A program made the translations under genes and the position numbers. A stretch of 64,000 nt of DNA, taken from positions 620,001 to 684,000 of the forward strand of contig NZ_JAJOMZ010000004.1 of NCBI RefSeq assembly GCF_024699965.1, written 5' to 3'. The stretch comes from Flavobacterium sp. J372. Its GTDB lineage: Bacteria; Bacteroidota; Bacteroidia; Flavobacteriales; Flavobacteriaceae. Below, piece after piece: positions 42,842 through 50,890 of the stretch; position 1 is the first letter of the stretch, and each line of letters opens with the position of its first letter. A model generated the notes under the pieces. It searched no databases. It was not told the DNA's origin and worked only from the letters and a program-made list of their open reading frames with translations.

Positions 42842-44110
42842 CTACTGTTTTACCATCTTTTTTACAGTCACATTCCCTTTGTGAGCTATATGCACAATGT
42901 AAAGCCCAGAGGCAAGGGCAGAGGTGTTGATTTTTGATTCGCGGCTTTCTAACAATTTCTTTCCTGTTATGTCATAAAAAGAGACTACAGCACCATCAGC
43001 ATTGTTTATCTCAACAAAATCATTAAAAGGGTTGGGCACGGCTTTAATTTCTTTGACCGAAATATCACTATTACCAAGCACAATTCCTGAGCATAGCCCT
43101 GAAGGTGCAGAAGTAACGTCAAGCTGCCCGTTCTCTACACTCCAAAACTCAAACGTACAGCCTGAATTGTTATCGTCATCACCCATGGTGAAATAATTGG
43201 CACCGTTTGATGTACCCGGAACTTTTACTACATATAACGGCTTATGCCCAAAATTTGCGCTCCAGGTAAAAGGAACGTCGAAAGTGATTGGGGGCGCCAT
43301 GCTGCCGTGGCAATTGTGAGTTACAAAATAGGCAAAGTCTGTTGCGGGGTTTGCACCGTATACCTTTACAGTTCCGCTGGGTTCAATGCACATCGCAGTA
43401 TTTTCATTACAGCCATATGCAGGTATTTTCAGGCCAAGCGTACCCCACAGCTTTGCCATAACAGCAACCAGCCTCCCTCGCCTGTCAGGGCTATTAAAAC
43501 TGCTCTCGGTATAGAGCATGGAATATTGACCATAAGGCAGTAGAAAATCAGTAAAAGATACGGTCATATTAGTATGTAGCGGATTATTGAGCGCATCGGC
43601 AGAGGTTATATGCCCATATTGGCCGGTGTAATACACACTGCCCAAAACGCTCATCCCCGCTCCGATACCGGCAACAGGGGCAGATTTAACGTTTATATGG
43701 TTATTAATGGCATCTTCAACAGGCGTGTTCCTGAAATATGTAATGAAATCCCATGCATTCCCTTCGCCCAGGATAAGCAGTTCAGCATTATTAATTTTGT
43801 CAATTATATATTGTGAGGTGCCTGCTTCGGCTGATGTAGGGATGATGGTTTCAACAGAGTTTACAGTTACGCCGGTATTATAAAGATAGCTATAGTTATT
43901 AAAGGCTGTGCACAGCACAACTACATCACCGCCATTGGCTTTATTCAGTATCCAGTTTACAGCCCCGCCGGGCATGGTGCCGCCACCCATAAAACATTTT
44001 GCATTTGTAGGTACTGCGGTGCTATTTGTGGCATTTCCTGTAAAATAATTTTGATAGCCCTGCGCAAAACAGGTAAGCGGTAAAATAAGAGATAGTAATA
44101 GTTTTCTCAT
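42842..44110 (-). CDS. Secreted cyanophycinase-like (S51) protein with T9SS signal, nucleophile missing
   Basis: 422 residues: signal peptide (MRKLLLSLILPLTCFAQGYQ), an S51/cyanophycinase-like domain (about 35-330) and a T9SS type A end (VPNPFNDFVEINNADG to VKKMVKQ). The S51 landmarks are CFMGGGTMPGG, AELLILGEGNAWDFI, PDRRGRLVAVMAKLWG and GCNENTAMCIEPSG. The nucleophile elbow that is normally GxSAG reads GIGAGMS, so the catalytic Ser is Gly at residue 150. The protein probably no longer hydrolyses peptide bonds in the usual way and may bind a ligand. It is predicted to be exported outside the cell. No neighbour explains it. Confidence 0.75.
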   Translation of the reverse strand: MRKLLLSLILPLTCFAQGYQNYFTGNATNSTAVPTNAKCFMGGGTMPGGAVNWILNKANGGDVVVLCTAFNNYSYLYNTGVTVNSVETIIPTSAEAGTSQYIIDKINNAELLILGEGNAWDFITYFRNTPVEDAINNHINVKSAPVAGIGAGMSVLGSVYYTGQYGHITSADALNNPLHTNMTVSFTDFLLPYGQYSMLYTESSFNSPDRRGRLVAVMAKLWGTLGLKIPAYGCNENTAMCIEPSGTVKVYGANPATDFAYFVTHNCHGSMAPPITFDVPFTWSANFGHKPLYVVKVPGTSNGANYFTMGDDDNNSGCTFEFWSVENGQLDVTSAPSGLCSGIVLGNSDISVKEIKAVPNPFNDFVEINNADGAVVSFYDITGKKLLESRESKINTSALASGLYIVHIAHKGNVTVKKMVKQ

Positions 44111-44161
44111 AGTCAGGTGATTGGTTTATGTAAATGTAGAAAAAAACTATAACCGGCAAAT

Positions 44162-44191
44162 AAAAAAAGCGGAAACCTTATGGCCTCCGCT
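44162..44191 (-). terminator. Terminator of sodA
   Basis: Stem AGCGGA / TCCGCT with a 12-nt loop (possible inner CC/GG pairs), then seven T on the minus strand, 27 nt after the sodA stop. Confidence 0.75.
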
Positions 44192-44217
44192 CTTTTATGA
44201 ATTAATAATTATAAATA

Positions 44218-44826
44218 TTATTTCTCGTTGGCATACCTGCGTGCCACTTCTTCCCAGTTTACCACATTCCAGAAAGCTTCAATGTAATCAGGCCTCCTGT
44301 TCTGGTAGTTAAGGTAATAGGCATGTTCCCACACATCAAGGCCAAGTATCGGCGTACCTCCGCAGCCAACTTCCGGCATTAGCGGGTTATCCTGGTTAGC
44401 CGTTGCACAAATTTCAAGTTTACCGCCCGGGTGTACACAAAGCCATGCCCAGCCTGAGCCGAACTGCGTTGCAGCAGCTTTGGCAAATTTTGCCTTGAAC
44501 TCATCAAAAGAGCCGAAAGCTTTTTCAATGGCAGCTTCAAGCTCACCGGTTGGCTCACCGCCGCCTTTTGGCGAAAGTATTGTCCAGAAAAGGTTATGGT
44601 TATAGTAGCCGCCGCCGTTGTTGCGCAGTGGCTTGTTGCTCATATCAAGATTGATAAGAATATTGTCTATTGTCTTGCCTTCAAGGTCTGTGCCTTCAAT
44701 AGCAGCGTTAAGGTTTGTAGTATAAGCGTTATGGTGCTTGGTATGGTGAATTTCCATTGTTTTAGCATCAATGTGAGGCTCAAGGGCATCATACGCGTAA
44801 GGTAATTTCGGTAGTTCAAATGCCAT
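44218..44826 (-). CDS. sodA: Superoxide dismutase, Fe/Mn type
   Basis: 202 residues, disproportionating superoxide in the cytoplasm. Metal ligands are in [12 protein letters not shown] (His), YYNHNLFW (His) and [20 protein letters not shown] (Asp and His). Fe versus Mn preference is not certain from the motifs. A -7 element TAAATTTG lies 41 nt upstream on the minus strand. It is divergent from the AddA-like gene. Confidence 0.96.
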   Translation of the reverse strand: MAFELPKLPYAYDALEPHIDAKTMEIHHTKHHNAYTTNLNAAIEGTDLEGKTIDNILINLDMSNKPLRNNGGGYYNHNLFWTILSPKGGGEPTGELEAAIEKAFGSFDEFKAKFAKAAATQFGSGWAWLCVHPGGKLEICATANQDNPLMPEVGCGGTPILGLDVWEHAYYLNYQNRRPDYIEAFWNVVNWEEVARRYANEK

Positions 44827-44867
44827 AATATGGGTTGGTTTAAAAGGTTTATAAAAAATTAGGATAC

Positions 44868-44875
44868 CAAATTTA
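44868..44875 (-). promoter_or_regulatory. -7 element of sodA
   Basis: Minus-strand TAAATTTG, 41 nt upstream of the ATG. No clear -33 TTTG. Confidence 0.45.
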
Positions 44876-44960
44876 AGGATAACGGTTCAGATAAAAAATA
44901 AGTTTTCAGGAAATTATTGTGATACAATTGAAAGCTGAGGGGATAGCATCGCAGGTTTCC

Positions 44961-44968
44961 TATATTTG
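44961..44968 (+). promoter_or_regulatory. -7 element of the AddA-like gene
   Basis: TATATTTG ends 4 nt before the ATG at 44973, so the mRNA is predicted to lack a leader. It also argues against the in-frame GTG at 44919, which lies upstream of this element. Confidence 0.5.
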
Positions 44969-44972
44969 TAGT

Positions 44973-47900
44973 ATGGCAAAAGCAGCATTCTCCATCTACA
45001 ACGCATCGGCAGGCTCAGGCAAGACTTTTACGCTGGTAAAAGAATACCTGAAGATTGTGCTGCAGGCCAAAACCGATGATGCTTACCGCAAGATACTCGC
45101 CATAACTTTTACCAACAAAGCGGTAGAAGAGATGAAGGGCAGGATAGTAGCCAGCCTGAGTGATTTTGCCAAAGATGAGGTGCCGCCGCGGGCAGATGCG
45201 CTCATGCAGGTGCTCCACGAAGAGACAGGGCTGTCACTTGCTACGATAAAAGACAAGTCGCGCGCCATCATCAAAAACATCATACACAACTATGCCGCAT
45301 TTGATATATCTACAATAGATAAATTTACACACAAGGTAATACGCGCCTTTGCGCATGACCTGAACCTGCCGGTAACTTTTGACGTATCGCTGGAGAGTGA
45401 AAACCTTTTGCAGGAAGCGGTTGATGCCATCATTGCCAAGGCGGGGGAAAACGATGTGCTGACATCATTGCTGGTTGATTTCTCACTCTCGAAAACAGAT
45501 GACGACAAAAGCTGGGACATCACTTATGAACTGTTTGAGACGGGAAAGCTGCTCATCAATGAAAACCACAGGAATGAGCTGACTCAGTTTCACGATAAGA
45601 ATATAGAAGAGTTTCTTTTCATAAAAGAAAAGCTGCGGCAGGCGGTGAGCGCTTTGGAACATGAATGCATTGCGCTTGGCAACCGGTTGAATGAAATGCT
45701 GGAAAGCAACGGCATCGACCCCAAGTCATTCTCGGCAGGGCATTTCCCGAACCATATCGGCTACATCATAAATAATGAACTCAAGTCGAGTCATAAAAAA
45801 TACAAGCTTCCCGAAGATATAAAGGTCAATAAAACAGCAAGGGACAGGGACATCATCGAAAGCCTGACTCCGGAGCTATTATCGGTGCTGGCGAAGGTGT
45901 ATGCCAATTACGAGAAGAAGAATTTCTACTCGGCATTCCTAAAGAATATTACGCCGCTGTCATTACTCAACTCTATAAGCCAGGAGCTGGAGCGTATACA
46001 GAAAGAGCAAAACCTGCTTTCAATATCTGAGTTCAATGCCATCATCCACAAAGAGATACAAAGCCAGCCTGCGCCGTTTATTTATGAAAGGCTGGGTGAA
46101 AAATATAGGCACTTTTTTATCGATGAGTTTCAGGACACTTCAGCGATGCAATGGAATAACCTGATTCCGCTTATTGACAACGCCCTTGCAGGACAGGATA
46201 TGGCAGGCGATGCCGGTACGCTCATGATTGTAGGTGACCCGAAGCAGTCCATCTATCGCTGGCGCGGCGGAAAAGCAGAGCAGTTCATAGCCTTAGCGAA
46301 AGATGAGAACCCTTTTAGCAACCCTGACAAGCAAATGGTGCAGCTGGGGAAGAACTTCCGCAGTTACAGCGAGGTAATTGGCTTCAATAATAGCTTTTTT
46401 GAGTTTTTAGCGGATGAGTTTACTAACGAAGATTATAAGGAACTTTACAGTACTTACAGTCGCCAGGAGACCAATGCGAAAGAAGGCGGGTATGTAAATA
46501 TTACCTTCCTGCCGGAAATATTGGCCGATGACGAGGAAGCCGCGGAAAAAGACGAGCGCTACCTTGAAGCAACGCTCGCCACGATAATGGATATCCGCGC
46601 TAAGGGGTTTGCCTATAAAGATATCGTACTACTCACACGGAAAAGGCAGCCGGGGGTATTGCTGGCAAACTACCTAACGGAGCATGAGATACCGATACTC
46701 TCCAGCGAAACACTGCTTATAGAAAATGCTACTGAAGTAAAGCTTATCATTAGCCTGCTGCGGTACCTGAAGAGCAATGAGAATATTGAGGCTAAGGCAC
46801 AGTTTCTTTATTTTGCCGGTAAGAGCCGCACACAGGATATCCACAGCTTTATAAAGGCCGGAATGCAGGGTGGCGAAGCAGAACTTGAAGCTTATTTAAA
46901 AGGTCATGGTATCGCTATATCTTTCGGTGCGTGCAGGAAGAAGTCGTTGTATGAGGCCGTTGAGACTATCATAGGCGCATTCATAAAAGAAAGCAGCAAC
47001 CAAAGCTATGTGCAGTATTTCCTCGACCTGGTGCTTGAACGCGATGTACGGGTGCAAAGCGGCATTGCCGACTTTCTGGACTATTGGGATAATAACGGCT
47101 CTAAGTTTAGCATACCTTCACCTGAAGGCGATGACGCCGTGCGTATAATGACCATTCACAAAAGCAAGGGCCTGGAGTTTCCGGTTGTTATTTTCCCGTT
47201 TGCGGAGGAAGACTACGCCCGCGCTCCGCGAAGCAAAATGTGGCTGGATATTGATGATGAAACCCTCGGCCTGCAGAAAGCGTTGATCGACAGTAAAAAA
47301 GAAGTGAGCGAATATGGCGAAAATGCCGCGGCTTTGTATGAAGCGAAATCGCAGGAAGAGCTGCTGGACAATATAAATGTGCTGTATGTAGCGCTTACAA
47401 GAGCTGAAGAGCAGCTGTACATCATCACCAACCGTAATTTTACATCTCGTGGCGAGCTTACGAACAATATGTCATCCTACTTCATTAAATTCCTCCAGAA
47501 TAAGGGATTGTTTGATAACACAAAGAATACCTATGAATTTGGGGATGGCGCGAAACTTTCTAAAGGTGAGAAGCACCAAAATAACCAAAGGCTTATTGAA
47601 GTAGTATCCCAACGCCTTAACATGGAGGCTGTAAAGATTGCCAGGCGTGAATCACTTATGTGGGATACGCAACGCGGCAGGGCCATAGAGTTTGGTAATG
47701 TGATGCACGAGATATTTGCGTTCATTGAAAATGAGCATGACATACCAAAGGCAATAATGAAAGCTACGGAAAGCGGCCTTATAACCATAGCGCAGCAGGA
47801 TGAAGTGGCAGAAACATTACGACAAGTGGTAAGCCATCCGCAGTTGCGGGAGTATTTTGCTGAGGGCGTTACGGTTTTTAACGAGCGCAACATCATCAGC

Positions 47901-48107
47901 CATGGCATGCCGAATATAAAACCGGACAGGGTGGCCGTAAAAGACGGAAAGGCATGGCTGCTTGACTATAAAACCGGCGCGCATTCGGCACGGTACGAAA
48001 AGCAGCTTAATGATTATGCCTTAGCTTTGCAGGGTATGGGGTTTGAGATAAGGGGTAAGTCATTAATATATATAGGAGAAACTATTGAGGTCGTAAATAT
48101 AAACTAA
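44973..48107 (+). CDS. AddA-like UvrD/Rep helicase-nuclease
   Basis: 1,044 residues, the helicase-nuclease subunit of an AddAB/RecBCD-type double-strand break enzyme. Helicase motifs: Walker A NASAGSGKTFTL, TFTNKAVEEMKG, FIDEFQDTSAMQWNNL (Walker B), GDPKQSIYRWRGG, MTIHKSKGLEFPVV, LYVALTRAEEQLYI. The C-terminal nuclease has VAVKDGKAWLLDYKTGA (D and DYK of the PD-(D/E)XK site). The probable AddB partner is at 50891-53662, separated by kbl and ompA. Confidence 0.9.
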   Translation: MAKAAFSIYNASAGSGKTFTLVKEYLKIVLQAKTDDAYRKILAITFTNKAVEEMKGRIVASLSDFAKDEVPPRADALMQVLHEETGLSLATIKDKSRAIIKNIIHNYAAFDISTIDKFTHKVIRAFAHDLNLPVTFDVSLESENLLQEAVDAIIAKAGENDVLTSLLVDFSLSKTDDDKSWDITYELFETGKLLINENHRNELTQFHDKNIEEFLFIKEKLRQAVSALEHECIALGNRLNEMLESNGIDPKSFSAGHFPNHIGYIINNELKSSHKKYKLPEDIKVNKTARDRDIIESLTPELLSVLAKVYANYEKKNFYSAFLKNITPLSLLNSISQELERIQKEQNLLSISEFNAIIHKEIQSQPAPFIYERLGEKYRHFFIDEFQDTSAMQWNNLIPLIDNALAGQDMAGDAGTLMIVGDPKQSIYRWRGGKAEQFIALAKDENPFSNPDKQMVQLGKNFRSYSEVIGFNNSFFEFLADEFTNEDYKELYSTYSRQETNAKEGGYVNITFLPEILADDEEAAEKDERYLEATLATIMDIRAKGFAYKDIVLLTRKRQPGVLLANYLTEHEIPILSSETLLIENATEVKLIISLLRYLKSNENIEAKAQFLYFAGKSRTQDIHSFIKAGMQGGEAELEAYLKGHGIAISFGACRKKSLYEAVETIIGAFIKESSNQSYVQYFLDLVLERDVRVQSGIADFLDYWDNNGSKFSIPSPEGDDAVRIMTIHKSKGLEFPVVIFPFAEEDYARAPRSKMWLDIDDETLGLQKALIDSKKEVSEYGENAAALYEAKSQEELLDNINVLYVALTRAEEQLYIITNRNFTSRGELTNNMSSYFIKFLQNKGLFDNTKNTYEFGDGAKLSKGEKHQNNQRLIEVVSQRLNMEAVKIARRESLMWDTQRGRAIEFGNVMHEIFAFIENEHDIPKAIMKATESGLITIAQQDEVAETLRQVVSHPQLREYFAEGVTVFNERNIISHGMPNIKPDRVAVKDGKAWLLDYKTGAHSARYEKQLNDYALALQGMGFEIRGKSLIYIGETIEVVNIN

Positions 48108-48122
48108 CAACAAACTAAAAAT

Positions 48123-49316
48123 ATGTACGGAAAAATTAAAGAGCATTTAGCATCAGAGCTGGAGCAAATAAAAGAAAACGGCCTTTATAAAAAGGAACGC
48201 GTTATCGCTTCGCCGCAAGGAGCTGAGATAACACTGGATAACGGTCAGAAAGTACTGAACTTCTGCGCCAACAATTACCTTGGGCTGTCAAGCCACCCGG
48301 AAGTGGTGCAGGCCGCTAAAGATGCGCTGGATACCCACGGCTTCGGTATGTCAAGTGTGCGCTTTATTTGCGGCACGCAGGACATCCACAAACAACTGGA
48401 GCAAAAAATAGCCGATTTCTACGGCACGGAAGATACTATATTATATGCCGCGGCCTTTGATGCCAACGGTGGTGTGTTTGAGCCATTGCTGGGTGAAGAA
48501 GACTGCATAATCAGTGATAGCCTTAACCATGCGTCTATTATAGATGGTGTGCGTCTTTGCAAGGCTGCCCGCTACCGCTATGAAAACAACAACATGCAGG
48601 AGCTTGAAGAGCAGCTTATAAAAGCTACCGAAGCCGGGCACAGGTTCAAGCTTATCGTGACAGACGGTGTTTTCTCTATGGACGGCATCGTGGCATCACT
48701 TGACAAAATATGCGACCTGGCCGACAAGTATGATGCCATGGTAATGGTTGACGAGTGCCACGCCGCAGGCTTTATAGGCGCTACCGGTAAAGGCACACTC
48801 GAGGCAAAAGGTGTTATGGGCAGGGTAGACATCATTACCGGCACGCTGGGCAAAGCGCTGGGCGGTGCAATGGGTGGCTATACTACAGCCAAAAAAGAAA
48901 TCATAGAGATACTAAGGCAGCGTTCAAGGCCATACCTGTTTTCAAACTCACTTGCTCCATCTATAGTTGGTGCATCACTTAAGGTATTCGAACTTCTTGA
49001 AAAAGATACTGCACTTCGCGATAAGCTGGAGTGGAACACCAACTATTTTAAAGAAGGCATGAAAAAAGCAGGCTTTGACATTATTGACGGCGACTCTGCC
49101 ATCGTACCTGTAATGCTGTATGATGCACAGCTTTCACAAACCATGGCCGATGAATTGCTGAAAAAAGGCATCTATGTGATAGGCTTCTTTTTCCCGGTGG
49201 TGCCAAAGGGCAAAGCGAGGATACGCGTACAGCTCTCGGCAGCACATACACAGGAGCATCTTGACAAAGCCATTGCGGCTTTTACAGAGGTTGGCACCAA
49301 TTTAACGGTAATTTAA
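48123..49316 (+). CDS. kbl: Glycine C-acetyltransferase (2-amino-3-ketobutyrate CoA ligase)
   Basis: 397 residues, PLP-dependent alpha-oxoamine synthase. The lysine that binds PLP is in [36 protein letters not shown] holds the Asp/His of the cofactor site, and [20 protein letters not shown] is conserved in the family. It splits 2-amino-3-ketobutyrate to glycine and acetyl-CoA in threonine breakdown; the dehydrogenase partner (tdh) is not in the window. It follows the AddA-like gene by 15 nt, probably in one transcript. Confidence 0.95.
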   Translation: MYGKIKEHLASELEQIKENGLYKKERVIASPQGAEITLDNGQKVLNFCANNYLGLSSHPEVVQAAKDALDTHGFGMSSVRFICGTQDIHKQLEQKIADFYGTEDTILYAAAFDANGGVFEPLLGEEDCIISDSLNHASIIDGVRLCKAARYRYENNNMQELEEQLIKATEAGHRFKLIVTDGVFSMDGIVASLDKICDLADKYDAMVMVDECHAAGFIGATGKGTLEAKGVMGRVDIITGTLGKALGGAMGGYTTAKKEIIEILRQRSRPYLFSNSLAPSIVGASLKVFELLEKDTALRDKLEWNTNYFKEGMKKAGFDIIDGDSAIVPVMLYDAQLSQTMADELLKKGIYVIGFFFPVVPKGKARIRVQLSAAHTQEHLDKAIAAFTEVGTNLTVI

Positions 49317-49359
49317 CTACATTTTATAAATCTGCGTAGGATAATTTTTAATAAATCGT

Positions 49360-49390
49360 TTTGCTGTTAGATTTTAACAACCTAAATTTG
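49360..49390 (+). promoter_or_regulatory. Promoter of the OmpA-family gene
   Basis: TTTG (49360-49363), 19-nt spacer, TAAATTTG (49383-49390): one of the best consensus matches in the window, 36 nt before the ATG. It fits an abundant outer-membrane protein. Confidence 0.75.
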
Positions 49391-49426
49391 CTCTGTATAA
49401 CCTATATGTAATTAAAACAAAAAAGT

Positions 49427-50825
49427 ATGAGACATCTTAACAAATTATTTGTTGCTGTCCTGCTGGCAATGGGGCTGAATGCCCAGGCTCAGGATGAAAA
49501 CAATCCATGGGCTATCTCGTTCGGTGCCAATGCGGTAGATACGAGAATTGGCCAGGCATCAACGTTTAGTGACATGTTCAGCAACTATTTCAATGCACGT
49601 GACAACTGGAACATCATCCCTTCAGTATCTTACCTTACTGTGTCAAGGCACGTAGGAGACAACTTCTCTTTCGGTGTTACAGGATCAGTAAACAGGATTG
49701 ATAAGCTGGTTACTCGCCAGTCTGGTACTCCTGATTACATAGTTACAAATCCGGGTGACCTTACGTATTATGGCGTAGATGGTATCATCAGGTACAGCTT
49801 CCTTAACCTTATCGGTACAAAATGGTTTGACCCTTACCTACATGTAGGTGGTGGTTATACCTGGATTGATGAGCAAGGTAACGGTACAGTAAACGGTGGC
49901 CTTGGTATCAACTTCTGGATTACAGAGAATGTGGGTATTACACTACAATCTACATACAAGCATACATTTGAAGATGAAATGGATGCTAACGTGCCTAGGC
50001 ACCTACAGCACTTTGCAGGTCTTACTTTCAAATTCGGAGGTAAAGACACAGACAAAGACGGTATCTTCGACAAAGACGATCTTTGCCCTGAAGTACCAGG
50101 CCTTAAGCAATTCCAGGGATGTCCTGACACAGATGGTGACGGAATCCAGGATAGCCAGGATGAATGTCCTGAAGTTGCAGGTCTTGCTGAATTCAACGGA
50201 TGTCCTGATACAGACGGTGACGGTATAGCTGATAAAAATGACGCTTGTCCTGAAGTTGCAGGGTCCTAAAGAACTACAAGGATGCCCTGACAAAGACGGT
50301 GACGGTGTTGCTGATAAAGATGACAGGTGTCCGGATGTAGCCGGTCCACGTGAAAACAACGGTTGCCCATGGCCAGATACAGACAACGATGGTGTACTTG
50401 ACAAAGATGACCTTTGCCCTAACGTACCTGGTACTGCTGCAAACCGCGGATGTCCTGAAGTTACTGAAGAAGTAATGAAGCGTCTTAACGAGTATGCAAG
50501 GACTATCCTGTTCAACAGTGGTAAAGCTACTTTCAAAGATGAAACACTTCCTGTACTTGAAAACATGAACAGGATATTCAAAGAGTACCCTCAGGCAAGG
50601 TTCAGCATTGAAGGCCACACTGACAGTGACGGTAGCAATGCACTTAACCAGACACTATCTGAAAACAGGGCTGCTGCTGTGAAAAACTACCTGATTGAAA
50701 ACGGTATCGCTGCTGACAGGCTAATGTCTACAGGTTTCGGTGAAACTAAGCCAATCGCTTCTAACAAAACTGCTAAAGGCAAAGCCCAAAACAGAAGGGT
50801 TGAAGTGAAACTTATCAAAGAATAA
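49427..50825 (+). CDS. OmpA-family porin with thrombospondin type 3 repeats, frame interrupted
   Basis: Signal peptide ([20 protein letters not shown]), an eight-strand barrel (about 25-200), a linker of acidic calcium-binding TSP type 3 repeats ([40 protein letters not shown] and more) and a C-terminal OmpA domain ([30 protein letters not shown]) that holds peptidoglycan. The frame stops after CPEVAGS at about 50269 and resumes as [15 protein letters not shown] in the next frame. Removing one G from GGG at 50261-50263 gives an unbroken 465-residue protein. Both parts are perfectly conserved, so a sequence error is likely. A strong promoter and terminator bound the gene. Confidence 0.92.
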
Positions 50826-50849
50826 GGTTACCCTTAAATAAATTGAAAG

Positions 50850-50879
50850 AACGCTCCGGATTATCCGGGGCGTTTTTTT
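50850..50879 (+). terminator. Terminator of the OmpA-family gene
   Basis: Stem AACGCTCCGG / CCGGGGCGTT (one T-G pair), ATTAT loop, seven T. It ends only 12 nt before the AddB-like ATG, so that gene depends on read-through or on a promoter not recognised. Confidence 0.85.
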
Positions 50880-50890
50880 ATTTTTATACC

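Noticed and set aside
50040..50400. Repeated DTDGDG-type blocks in ompA considered as a DNA repeat or CRISPR-like array
   Set aside because: They are coding thrombospondin type 3 repeats with synonymous differences, not identical DNA units.
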